Below are positions 1 through 12,100 of a DNA stretch of 64,000 nucleotides, piece after piece. The DNA is from Phocoena phocoena (lineage: Eukaryota > Chordata > Mammalia > Artiodactyla > Phocoenidae): assembly GCF_963924675.1 (NCBI RefSeq), contig NC_089238.1:46580879-46644878 (forward strand), written 5' to 3'. The notes under the pieces were generated by a model. That model was not told the origin of the DNA. It did not search any database and saw only the letters and a list, made by a program, of their open reading frames with translations. Numbering within the stretch: the first letter of the stretch is position 1; every line of letters begins with the position of its first letter. The translations under genes and the position numbers were made by a program.

Positions 1-405
1 CAAATCCCGGCTGTATGTATCAGAAGCAATTCAGCCCTACAAATGGGGCTTCCCCCTCCCCTCTTTCCTTGCAAAGGGCATCTCAGCAAGTGCTGTTAAC
101 CAACGATCTGGTTACCTACGAGGGGTAAGCAAATAGTTTCCCAGGATGGTGGCCCCTCTTGATGTTTACATTTTCAACTTTAACGGGTGAAAGTTGGTTA
201 TCACTTAGGAGCAATGTGAGCTGAAGACAGAGATGAGTTCAATACACGTGGGGGCCAGAGCCCCAGTGAAACTGGTTCTGTTTCTAACCCTTGTTCCTCT
301 AGACATCACTTACGTGGCAAAAGTTCTGAATTATGGGCTCGCAGGCTCTCATCAGCAAGGCTTCTATTTGAATATCCTGCAGAAGATTAAAATATCAGTA
401 ATTCT

Positions 406-1196
406 TTTTTTTAACATCTTTACTGGAGTATAATTGCTTTACAATGGTGTGTTAGTTTCTGCTTCATAACAAAGTTTATCAGTTATACATATACATATGT
501 TCCCATATCTCTTCCCTCTTGCGTCTCCCTCCCTCCCACCCTCCCTATCCCACCCCTCTAGGTGGTCACAAAGCACTGAGCTGATCTCCCTGTGCTATGC
601 AGCTGCTTCCCACTAGCTATCTATTTTACATTTGGTAGTGTATATATGTCCATGCCACTCTCTCACTTTATCACAGCTTACCGATCCCCCTCCCCACATC
701 CTCAAGTCCATTCTCTAGTAGGTCTGTGTCTTTATTCCCGTCTTGCCCCTAGGTTCTTCATGACCTTTTTTGTTTTTTCCTTAGATTATATATATGTGTT
801 AGCATACGGTATTTGTTTTTCTCTTTCTGACTTACTTCACTCTGTAGGACAGACTCTAGGTCCATCCACCTCACTACAAATAACTCAATTTCATTTCTTT
901 TTATGGCTGAGTAATATTCCATTGTATATATGTGCCACATCTTCTTTATCCATTCATCTATTGATGGACACTTAGGTTGCTTCCATGTCCTGGCTACTGT
1001 AAATAGAGCTGCAATGAACATTTTGGTACATGACTCTTTTTGAATTATGGTTTTCTCAGGGTATATGCCCAGTAGCGGGATTGCTGGGTCGTATGGTAGT
1101 TCTATTTTTAGTTTTTTAACCTCCATAGTGGCTGTATCAATTTACATTCCCACCAACAGTGCAAAAAGGTTCCCTTGTCTCCACACCCTCTCCAGC
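406..1196 (-). mobile_element. 5'-truncated L1 (3' end of ORF2 plus 3'UTR)
   Basis: Poly-T at 406 marks the 3' end. On the minus strand the ORF2 C-terminus reads '[20 protein letters not shown]' with few changes. A perfect 18-bp target duplication 'taaaatatcagtaattct' flanks it (388-405 and 1197-1214). Same strand as GLG1. The clean duplication indicates a fairly recent insertion. Confidence 0.95.
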
Positions 1197-1756
1197 TAAA
1201 ATATCAGTAATTCTGCTTTAGAAAGAGCCAGGGGTGGGGGAGGAGCAGTTTCTTTCTCTGAATCAGTATCATCTGATGCGTAAATAGTCCAATATGTACA
1301 TTTGGAAACTATGCCAGTATTTCGGTTAGATAGCCCCAGCACAGACAGAACAGCAGTTCTACGCTACTCCTCTAACGCTCCTTCATTATACTTTGAAAGG
1401 CAAGTTTTCTAGAGGCAGATTCCCCTCGTGCTTGAGCAAGAGAGAAGACAGAAGTAAGAACTGTGGGGAGAAAAAAATATTTAAAAATAATATTAGAGTA
1501 TAAACAACTCTACCCCAATAAAAAATAAAATAAAATAAAAAATAAAATTAGAGTATGTAAAGCCTTTGGAATTTTTCTCCAAAGCTAAGCAGTTCAAATT
1601 GAAAACAGGAGTAACTGACATCTATCATTCTGTCCTCGAACCAGATGACAAACGACTACCTCTCGGGAACACATGCTAACTGCCTTCAAGCAGAGTAACT
1701 GCTGTGCAGCATTAGCTGCTGAAATAACATCTTCCTTTCAAGAGTTACACACCCCA

Positions 1757-1915
1757 GGGGCTTCCCTGGTGGCGCAGTGGTTGAGAGTCCACCTGCCGAT
1801 ACGGGGGACACGGGTTCGTGCCCCGTTCCGGGAAGATCCCACGTGCCACGGAGCGGCTGGGCCCGTGAGCCATGGCCGCTGGGCCTGCGCGTCCGGAGTC
1901 TGTGCTCCGCGGCCC
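1757..1915 (+). mobile_element. CHR SINE (short form), 3' truncated
   Basis: Head 'ggggcttccctggtggcgca', body to 'gtctgtgctccgcggccc', then ordinary intron sequence. The usual 'gagaggcccgcgtaccgc' and A-tail are missing. Confidence 0.9.
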
Positions 1916-2328
1916 ACAAGGACAATGAGAATGAGACAGGAGATGACACAAGATAAAAGAAGGCAAGGCATTTTTGAAAAACAGGAAGAAAATAAAGACC
2001 CTAAGAAATGTAATTTTATGTATTGCCAATTTTGACAACTTCAATAGTTCTAAAAGGCTTACATAAAAAAAAAAATAGCTATTCCGTTTCCCTGATTTCT
2101 GGCCCTACAAGACAATTTTCACATTTTAACTGCCACCCCCCCAATACTCTCTGTATTTCAAATAGTATACCTATGCTTATGAGGTTTCTTTTTAATCTCA
2201 TTTTTTGTACTTTAGTGAGTTTTAGGATGGAACAGGGATAAACATGGAATAATATTCAACCTTCCATGTTTAACTGCAAATCCCAGGCTTTTATTTTATT
2301 TCAGTGGACACACAAACATTACCAAATG

Positions 2329-2634
2329 GGGACTTCCCTGGTGGCACAGTGGTTAAGAATCCGCCTGCCAATGGGGGGGAACATGGGTTCGATCCATGGT
2401 CGGGGAAGATCCCACATGCCGCGGAGCAACTAAGCCCATGAGCCACAACTACTGAGCCCGCACGCCTAAAGCCCATGCTCCACAACAAGAGAAGCCACCA
2501 CAATGTGAAGCCTGCGCAACACAACCAAGAGTAGCCCCTGCTTGCCTCAACTAGAGAAAGCCCACACGCAGCAAAGAAGACCCAATGCAGCCAAAAATAA
2601 ATAAATAAATAAGTTAAAAAAACAAAACAAAAAG
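2329..2634 (+). mobile_element. CHR SINE (long form)
   Basis: Head 'gggacttccctggtggcaca', tail 'aaataaataaataagttaaa'. A perfect 13-bp target duplication 'acattaccaaatg' at 2316-2328 and 2635-2647. Confidence 0.95.
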
Positions 2635-3014
2635 ACATTACCAAATGACCTAATTGAAAGAGCTAAGGATGACAGAATAGGAATGCTTGGACTATTCTTG
2701 AATGTGATTAAGGGATTTGAAGTATAGCTGTTATCTTTTCTTAAAGGGGGAAAAAAGATTGGTCTTGTCACTGTGATAATTCTAATTTATGAAGAAAACC
2801 AAAGGGCTAAATGCAGTGTTTAGCTACAGAAATGAGGAAAGGGGTTCAAGAAGCATGATGATATTCATCTTTAAAAAGCAAACAAAGAATCTGACAAGGT
2901 TTCTTTTATTCTACAGGGAATCTGAACTCTCAAGAGTCTCGAAACAAAAGAACTAAGAAGAAAAGAAAGGCTGCTGACAGGGCACTCTCCTTCCATGAGC
3001 TGCAAACTGCTTAC

Positions 3015-3101
3015 CTCGGATTCTAACTCGGTGAGGTTGCCGACTATATCTCTGCACTCTACAGCCAAGTCATCAAGATGATCCTGGAGGCATTCAAGCT
3101 C
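3015..3101 (-). CDS. GLG1: GLG1 exon (29 codons, NLT sequon)
   Basis: 87 nt, phase 0 at both ends, acceptor 'ttcatttgcag', donor 'GAG|gtaagcagtt'. It encodes [20 protein letters not shown]..., with cysteines at exon residues 4 and 16 and an N-L-T sequon at 22-24. It is the most 3' GLG1 exon in the window. The next exon, expected to begin near 'DIQIEALLMRAC', is not found between 1 and 3014, so the intron continues past the window edge. Confidence 0.95.
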
Positions 3102-6100
3102 CTGCAAATGAAAAGGCACTCTCTTAGCATCTGTCAGTTATATAAATAGTCAAGGGTAGATGAGACACCAGTGTCCACTTCCTTTTCAGTGGTCTTCCTT
3201 TTCTTTTCTTTTAAACAACTTCACTGAACAGAATGCTAGAGCTTTATTTGAGTCCCCAAACTGGGATTTTTGAAAAGATAATTATTTGATGTATCAGGGT
3301 GCTTAAGAGGGTCAAGGGGGTACAACAGCCATGCAAATCCTCCAGAAGGCCAAACTGATAAGTCCAACAAGAATCAATGTTCAGGTGTCCTCAGAGTCTA
3401 AAAATCTTATCAGGCCTTTACTCCATTCTGTCAAACACCCTGCTAATCTGCATTTTGATAATTATCATTGGACAAAATATTCACAGTGAAAGACACGGCA
3501 CATTCTACGACTCTTCGTGGGCAAGTAAGTTGGGACCCAGTTTCAGGGTCTGAAACACAGTAGAGAGCTGATAGCTCCTGCAAATCAAATCTGGGATTCT
3601 AACCCTAACCCACATAAAAGGATCCTCTGAGGGTAACTGCAAAACAAGTGAGCACACTAGGGTTTGAGTATCTAAAAGCTATCTTACCTGGGCTTTGGAA
3701 ACTGAGCTGGAGTTACCTTGTAACATCAGTCTATTGCTATTCCTTTTAGAGACTGAGAGGTTTTAAGTTTTACATTAGCTTACTTTCCCAAAGAACATGA
3801 ACAGCTATTTCTCAGCAAAGGGCTCTGTTAAAGGATCAAGTTTAACTTACTGACTATTCTGCAAGAATCTCTGTTTCAGAATTAGAATGGGAAGCGAGGA
3901 GAAGGATTGTGGGAATTATACAAGAGCCAGAGAGGGAGTTGGAGTGGGGGGACCCTAAAGGAAAATGCATACAACTTTTGGGAGGAGATAAATAGCTAAG
4001 GGAAAAATTCCACTCATGGACTCCTTTCCTAAGTTTAGCTTCACAGGGATGGGCTGTAATGTAGTGCAGCTTTCTCACTGTTACTTTACAGGGCATATGA
4101 AAGGAAACTGTTTCATGGGATTCCATATGACTATATCCCTTGTTTCATTAGACAGAGGCAACAGCAAGCTAAACTATATGCCATTTCCTAACAATAAACT
4201 CGACAGAACTGTAGCAGGCCCAGGAAACAGACTGCTGAAAATGATATTCCCGGGCCCAACAGATCTAAGTAGGCATCATGTTGCTTTTAAAAAATGTCCA
4301 GTTCCTGCACATGTGACTTTCATTAGTTTAATCCCAGAGGGTGTTTTGGAGTGGTACAAATGGAACCATTCATGCCTATTAATGGGGCTTTAAATAAGTA
4401 GCTATTCCTCACTGCATGGTTCCTCTGCCTTGATCTACAAGACAAGATACCTTCCCACCCTAATTTGCTAGAATGAAACAACATATCTTTTTTTTTTTTT
4501 TTTTAACTAGGCACAAAATCCTAAGAAACCATTTATAGCATGCACATTAATTCTTGGGGCTGCTCCTTTTCTACACTTTCCTGTACGGAGAGGTTATAAT
4601 AAAATGGAACAAATGCCTGGCTAGGATTAGACCTGAGCTCTAGGTAAGTTAAGTCAATACCCTTCATTTCTCTGAGCCTCAAGTGTATCAATTACTAAAT
4701 GGAAAAGATAATTCAATTTCTACATCTCTTCTAGGACTGTCGTAGGGCAAGCATACTATTCTTGCATATCAGTATTTGTGTATCGATGTATATATTTATA
4801 CTCTGCCTTCCCTCAAAAGGACCTAATGTAGCTTACAAAAATGAGAAAAGAAAAAAAAAGAAGGGCAAGATAAAATCAATTAAAAATGAGTAAAAAAGAG
4901 AAAAGAAAAAGAAAATATGTTAAGGAAAGTGGAATGAAGCCAGTAGTTAGTACACAAAACGCCTACCACAAAATCTAATACACCTGCTAGAGGCACACCA
5001 TATCTTTGGCTCGAGGCTTTTTAAGAGGCAGCACAAAGAGGGAAAACAATCAATTACAAACCATAATAACCATAACATTCAAACAAACTAACTGCTTAGG
5101 AAAAGTACAGTTATAGAGACCAAAGAGAACATTTTCCTCAGGATTTCTTATAGGAAGAACAGTGACTAATATAACAAATCACACACCTGTGAAGCTGATG
5201 GAGATGGATTTTACGGTGTTTGTAGTCGACATAAAATGTTAATCACGAACATTATTATTATTACTACACCATAAATAGGTAGCTTTGTCACCTACCTGTC
5301 CAGTCTCCGTTTTTTCACTGCACCATTTCCCCAGATCAATCAGGCACTTATCCTGAAGGGCAGGATCCAGCTTAACGTCCATGGCACGCTGGTGTAGGAT
5401 CCTCTGGACTTCAGCTCGGCATTCCCGTGAGAGCTACATGAGAAATAATAAGCAAAATACTTCAAAGGTACCAAGACCAAAAGACACCAGATAGAACAAA
5501 TCCATTGTCAGGAAAATAACAAATAAGTTTACAGTTATTTGAACCAAACTTTAAACCTCGAATCTCTTCCAGAATAAAAATTAAATGTTCTATGAGGCTT
5601 CTAAACACCTTTATCTCTAGGAATGCGATTATAAATACATTAGGCATTTTCTAATATACTGTATGAAACAATATTCTTTTCTCAGAGTATCCTGATAAAA
5701 GTGAATTAGGACTGAATCACTATGCTGTACACCTGAAACTAACATAATATTGTAAGTCAACTATACTTCAATTAAAAAATGAACTGAATTTGTTCAGATG
5801 AGGTAGAGAGTTTTTTGTTCAGGAAAATTAATTTGCCACTACTCTATGAATGTAGAGTGGAATACTGGGTCTGATTCAAGAGAGAATAAACACTTGGGTG
5901 AGGAGAACTGAGTTCAAATTTACCTAAACTCGGAACAAGCAGGTGAGAGTTACTTCAGGTCAGAACCCGACTCTTCTAGATAAGTTAATGAGAATTAAGC
6001 AGAGGGTCAAACATATTAAAACTAATATTTTGGGGAGAGTTGTGAGAAAGCTGTCATTGACAGGTACAGTCAGCCTCTTCTCCTAAAAGAGCCAACACAT

Positions 6101-9100
6101 CTGGAGGGAGGTACGGTGGGGATAGAGAGTAACTGCTTAATTGGCATAGGAGTTTCCTTTCGGAGACGTGGAAATATTTTGGAAGTAGACAGAGGTGGTG
6201 GTTGCACAACTTTGTGAATGTACTAAATGCCACTGAATTTTTCCTTCTAAAATGATTAACTTTATGTTATGTGACTTTAACCTCGATTTTTCAAAGAAGC
6301 CTATTTTTTAAAAGGACAGCATACCAGATTCCAACTCTTTCTTTATTTACAAAGACAAGGAACCTCCTACTATAGTGACTACCAAGACGCTAGGATTTAG
6401 GAGCTCCTGTGATCAATGACAGGCTCATTATACGAAGAAAAAAGTAACAACAAATTTCCATATTTTCTTATGTAGCAATATAAAAACTGGGTTAATACTG
6501 CAGTACCTAAAGTATGACATTTCTTTCTGTCTGAGTCTCCTCATTCTGAATCCTAAACAGTCAGACTTTTGCATTAAGCTCAGAAGGGGTATTTGCAAAC
6601 ATGCCTGTGAAATAATACCATCTATATTTTCTGTAACAAATGCAGGGCTGAAATGCAATAGAGTATCTCAGAAGGCTTAAAAAGGCCACCCTGGAGAGCA
6701 AGTAGCATGTCAGTACGGGACCAGAAGGCAACAAATGTCACCTGAGAGCCAAGCAGACACGAACATCCCAACAAGAGGCAGTACTCAGGGCGGACAAATA
6801 CCAAGAGAGTGGGGCGTGGAGGGTGTAGCTCTAATGAGTGTGCTGTCTGAGGGGCCTCACCAATACACTCACTATGGGCTCTGCTGCCAAGGGCAGAAGC
6901 CTAAAAACCATTTACACCTTGGCTAAGAGCTTCTAATGGATCTTTAACGCTAACTACAGTTAGGGTAGCGGCATTTGTCTACTTGTGATTTAGATTTTGG
7001 TAATTTTAAGAAAAACTGGAAATGTCCCCTCATTTTGTTAAAAACATAAAATCAGACGGAAGGAAGCTGGCAGAACAATTCTATGTACACTCACTGAGAA
7101 GCTTCTAGTAGTGCAGCAACCCCTCCTCGCCAGATATACTAACAAAGGTTTTCTAGGATGATAGGACTCACAGCAATTCACAGCAAATGAATTAAATGAC
7201 GACAGGAAGAAATGAAGTCAATATTGAGCGCATACCCTCCTGCCCTGTTCCTCAGTGCGGTAGGCATGTCGGTATAAGCATGAGAACACAGCTCCAGGAG
7301 GCATAAGTTCACTGGTTTCATTCCAACCGTGGGTGTGGCAAAGACGAGATGCATCTCCCTGGCATTTGCGGTATAAGACAGGGTCCAGCCTATAAGGTTA
7401 AGAGTTAAGAGATAACCACTCTTACTATACCTTTCCTCCCGAGACATGCTAAGGGTTTCTGCAAGGTGCTTGTTTGTGTACCCACTGACAATCACTTCTA
7501 GGGTAATGGAGACGGCAGGTGAGCACAAGTACATTCCTGAATTTTGTTCCTCATGAACACACAGTGGTTAATCTGTAGAAGTTTGTTAATCCTTAATATG
7601 GAAGATTTAAGTTCTGCCTCAAAGATGGTATCTTCGTGGGCTTCCCTGGTGGCGCAGTGGTTGAGAGTCCGCCTGCCGACACAGGGGACACGGGTTCGTG
7701 CCCCGGTCCGGGAAGATCCCACATGCCGCGGAGCGGCTGGGCCCGTGAGCCATGGCCGCTGAGCCTGCGCGTCCGGAGCCTGTGTTCCGCAATGGGAGAG
7801 GCCACAACAGTGAGAGGCCCGCATAGTGCAAAAAAAAAAAAAAAGATGGTATCTTCGCAATGTAAGGCACACAACATTACAATAGACTCAGCATTAACAT
7901 GCCCTAGCTGAAATGAGACAAGGGTTGTAGCAATCACCAGGCAATTCACAACTTTTACTCAGTACTTTTTCTGTGAGTAAAAGTCAATCTTATCTGATAT
8001 ACTAGGTTCATTAAGATCAGGAAAGGACAACATAAACAGTCTCCTCCTCAAGTTCTTTTCTAGTAAAAGTGTTCCAGTTCTTTTTCCCAGGCAAGATAAG
8101 GCAGTTATATTTTTAGTTTACCTGAACATGCTTATCAATTAAAAAAACTTGACATTTAACTTTGACTCTGGAGACAGTGGATTAGGTGATGAGCCTGCTG
8201 CCTCTCCAAATCAGACCAATGGATACTTCATTCTGTCTATATTATACTATCAACCTTGGGGGAGGGCTACTTAATGGGAGGAAAAAGGCTAATATTTAAG
8301 TAGCTTTAAAGACTGGAAAGCATCCTTTGATCATGGATGAAGGAATTACAGAAGAGGAAAAAACATACTTTTTTAAGGTCATAAACTCAGTAAACACTCT
8401 GTTATTTCGGTTTAGATAGCTAGAGTAAGCACAGGGAAATTCCCACCCAAGTTTCTGAAGTCCTTTCAAGAGTTAACTTGAGGAAACAGAAATAGACACA
8501 CTGAGTCTTCAAGTAATCTTTTTCCAGTAAAGTATGGGGGTAAAACATATATTAATCACCAGAAAAATAATTAATGACCAAAGTACAGTGGCTTAAAACA
8601 ATCAGGAAGCAGCTGAACTTGGGAGGCAGGAGGAACAGCCTGGTCTGGAGGTGGGAAGAGAAAATAAGACATGGAAAGAGGGAGGGATTGCAGCCCATAA
8701 ACAGTTATTCTGACTATAAGAGATATACTTCTATTTCATCTACCTCCTCCCTTTTTTCTGGCTAACAGGATGAGAAGAGAATCAAGTTGTCATTTACCGA
8801 GAAGAGCTTCTTAAGACAGAATAAATTCAATAACTTTGAATAGTAAAAGAAATAAAGCAAACTCCCATACCCAGGACAAATCAATAAAAATAAAAATCAC
8901 TATAAGAGACATATCTGAAGATGCTTCTGCTGTCCCACCGCTGCCCAAGTTCTTTCTAGATAGATGTTTGTGGTATCAGAAACACTGGACCCTGACTTTC
9001 AATGTAGTAGTTTAATGGGGACACTTGGGAATAGACCTGCAGGGGCTGTCTCTGCTTTTACATACTGTTCTGAAAGCAAGAAAGAGATTTTTCTGGAGAT

Positions 9101-12100
9101 TAGAGTGTCAGCTATCCCACAACTTAACAAAAACAAATTACTACTGATTATTTTTTAAAAATACAAGGGATAGTGACTACACAGGAGAACAGGCTGAGGC
9201 TTACCTTCTATGGCTTCAAAATACTCACTTCCAGTGCTTAAGACTCTGCGCTTCCAATGCAGGGGGCACAGGTTCGATCCCTGGTCAGGGAACTAGGATC
9301 TCACATGCCGCATGGCCAAAACAACCCCCAAACCAAACAAAACAAAATACTCACTTCCAATCACGGGAGATGAAATATTGCAGCTCTAAGAGACGGTGTT
9401 CACAGTCTTCCACCATTTTTTCTGTGTATAAATGTTCCATCAGGCACGAGAGGATCCTGGGCATAAAACAGGGGTGAAATTGTAACTAGAGAAAGTTCTG
9501 ACAATGGATTCAGAACTCTCACACCAGTATTGCTTTGTCTGTAGAAAAAGCCATTTAGCTATTTTCCTAGGGCAATCAGGGACTTACTTTCCTGAGAATC
9601 ACTCAAATTAACTCAACCTAACAGTGCTTATGCCTTCTATCAACTTTAGAACCACTTAGCACTTAGGACTCAGCTTACACAAGAGCTGTGTGCAGCTGCT
9701 TTATATTTAACTGTTTATTATGAGAAACTTCCAACCATACAAAAGTAGAGAATCATATAATATCCATCTTCCCTTCCCATAGCTTTATCAACCTATGGCC
9801 AAGTTTGTTTTAACCCTATACCCTCCCTGCTAATATTTTGAAATAAATCCCAGATACCCTATCATTTCATTTGTAAATATTATACTTTAGCATGTTTCTC
9901 TATAATATGAAAACATAATACCATTATCCACCAAAGAAGTAAATCTAAAAATCCTTAATATCATGAAATATCCTGTCAGCTTTCAAATTTTTCCAATTAT
10001 CTCATGGCTTTTCACATTTGTTCAAATCAGGACCCAGAAAAGGTCCACAACCTGCATTTAATTGACAGTATCTCAAATCTATTTTCATCTGTAGCAGTTC
10101 CCTCCTTCCTCCCTCTCCCCTGCCCCCTTAATAGTTGACACAGCTATTTTCATATTGGTAAATAGTCTTAATCAGTCTTAAGAGTGTTTGTCTACCTCCA
10201 CCAACCATACAAAGAGCTTCAAGGAAGAAGACCTTTTTTTTAACCTCCTACCACAGCATGAACATCTGGAGTATATGCACAGGAGAATGATGAGAAACAT
10301 GGACTGCATTTGTTTCACACAGTTGGGTACGGCCGGCTGCAGGCTATAAAGATTTTTGCAGAATGGAAAACCTGTTCTTACTTGCAACCTGGTTTTAAGA
10401 GCTGTTTGCACATCATATGGAAAAAACCCAATACATGAGACTCAAATGCTTTATTACAGCATTTTACAGCTTTCCTAGATCTTGGATATAACTTCAGAGT
10501 TCATTTTGTCCATGATTACCCCCTCCAACCACATTTTGTGTTTTATTTCAATTATAATTAATTACTCTCTAATAATTATCAAGTTGCTAATGCATATGAG
10601 ACAATATACACACAGGATGAAAAGTATAGAGCCAAAGCATGTTTCATTTTATCCTGTGAGTTTTTCTCTCTGATTTTTATTTGAACATTAAGTAGGATTA
10701 TTCAGTGACCTAATGTCTAGGACTGTATATGCTCAGTCACTGTCAACAAACATCATCACAATGCTGGGTCTAGGTTCTCTACATCATGGATGAGGCAGAG
10801 CCCAAGTCTCAATCCCAATACTAGTTTTTTTTTTTTTTTGCGGTACGCAGGCCCCTCCCACTGCGGAGCACAGGCTCCGGACCGCAGGCCCAGCAGCCAT
10901 GGCTCACGGGCCCAGCCGCTCCGCGGTATGTGGGATCCTCCCGGACCGGGGCACGAACAAGTGTCCCCTGCATTGGCAGGCAGACTCTCAACCACTGCGC
11001 CACCAGGGAAGCCCCTCAATACTAGTTTTAACAAAAGCTGGTATGTGTTCCTGCTTAACAAAATTTCAGTTAAGTTGCTAAACCATCGGAAAGTCATTTG
11101 GGGATATATTCCCCATGCTGCACTGCCAAATACAATACAATACCACAAATAAGATAACCTACATTGGGTCTCCGGATCTTATGTGTTTGCAGGCTGTCTG
11201 TATTACAGATTCACAAGCTTCATTCAAAGCTCTATCAATGCGGTAATCTGCACCAGGGTCAGTCTCCTGAATCAGTGTTTGAAGCTGGATTAAGAAAAAT
11301 TAAGAAGGAAGAAAGAAAGTCACTTATACATCTAGGATGGGCAACGTCATGTCTTCAATCAGTTCTCAGTCTGGTATATCACAATGTACTCTTAACAAGG
11401 TACTACAATTGTCACTGGCCAAGCTCAACAGCTCTTGTCAAATACTTTCCAACTAGTTCTTCTACTTTGCAAGTTTTTCTGTTTAACTCATTGTAGGTAT
11501 AGCTTGCCTACCTGTCTGAACCATCCCTGGATGTGTGCAAAACAAGAGGACCTTACAATATAAAAGCTGCCTCTTTCCTCACATCTGTTAATCAAATTAC
11601 TAAATCTGACACTCAGTGCCAAGGCAGAGTTGAGTGGAGAAGAGTAAACAGAAGACATTTCCAGTTAGAGATCTAATTTGGTCTTAAAAATCTAGAATTT
11701 GAATTTTGCTGCAAAGACAATGGCATAAAACAAGTATACTCTGCTTTATTAAAAAGAGATGTGAGATTTCAGTTGCAAGAAATACCAATTACAAAAAACA
11801 AGAATATTACTTATAATTTCCTGTTTTTCCTCAACTATTTTTTATATAACCAAGAGATGAACCAGAGCTTGTTCATTACAAGTAATACAGAAAAATACTT
11901 GTCATTATGCAGTTGAAAATGAGGATATATTCTTTAACATTTACTTTTGCTTGGTCCACACTCTGTCATAGAATAAAGTGAAAGCATGATAAGATGTGCC
12001 TCAGATTCTTTTTTCCTGTCTGAGGAGAAAGCAGTCGGGGCACAGATGAAAAAGCTCTAAATTAAGGATGAGAAAACCTGAGTTCTATTAATAGTTCTGT

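Larger units (their letters stand above)
1..3014 (-). other. GLG1: GLG1 intron (partial, 3' of last exon in window)
   Basis: Holds the L1 at 406-1196 and SINEs at 1757-1915 and 2329-2634. Around 1490-1550 it is A-rich ('aaaataaaataaaataaaaa'). I see no exon or other gene in the remainder. Confidence 0.85.
3102..7235 (-). other. GLG1: Two GLG1 introns (3102-5295 and 5434-7235)
   Basis: Mostly unique sequence. Contains the MIR at 4610-4745, a poly-T at 4489-4504, A-rich sequence at 4840-4915 and the L1 terminus at 5705-5786. Nothing else recognised. Confidence 0.8.

Noticed and set aside
7636..7911. Open frames reading '[20 protein letters not shown]...' and '[20 protein letters not shown]...' here and at about ten other places
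   Set aside because: They are translations of the CHR SINE consensus, repeated wherever the SINE occurs. Not genes.
9240..9300. tRNA-like sequence with B-box 'ggttcgatccc'
   Set aside because: It is the tRNA-derived head of a SINE, without a complete cloverleaf. The same holds for all other SINE heads.
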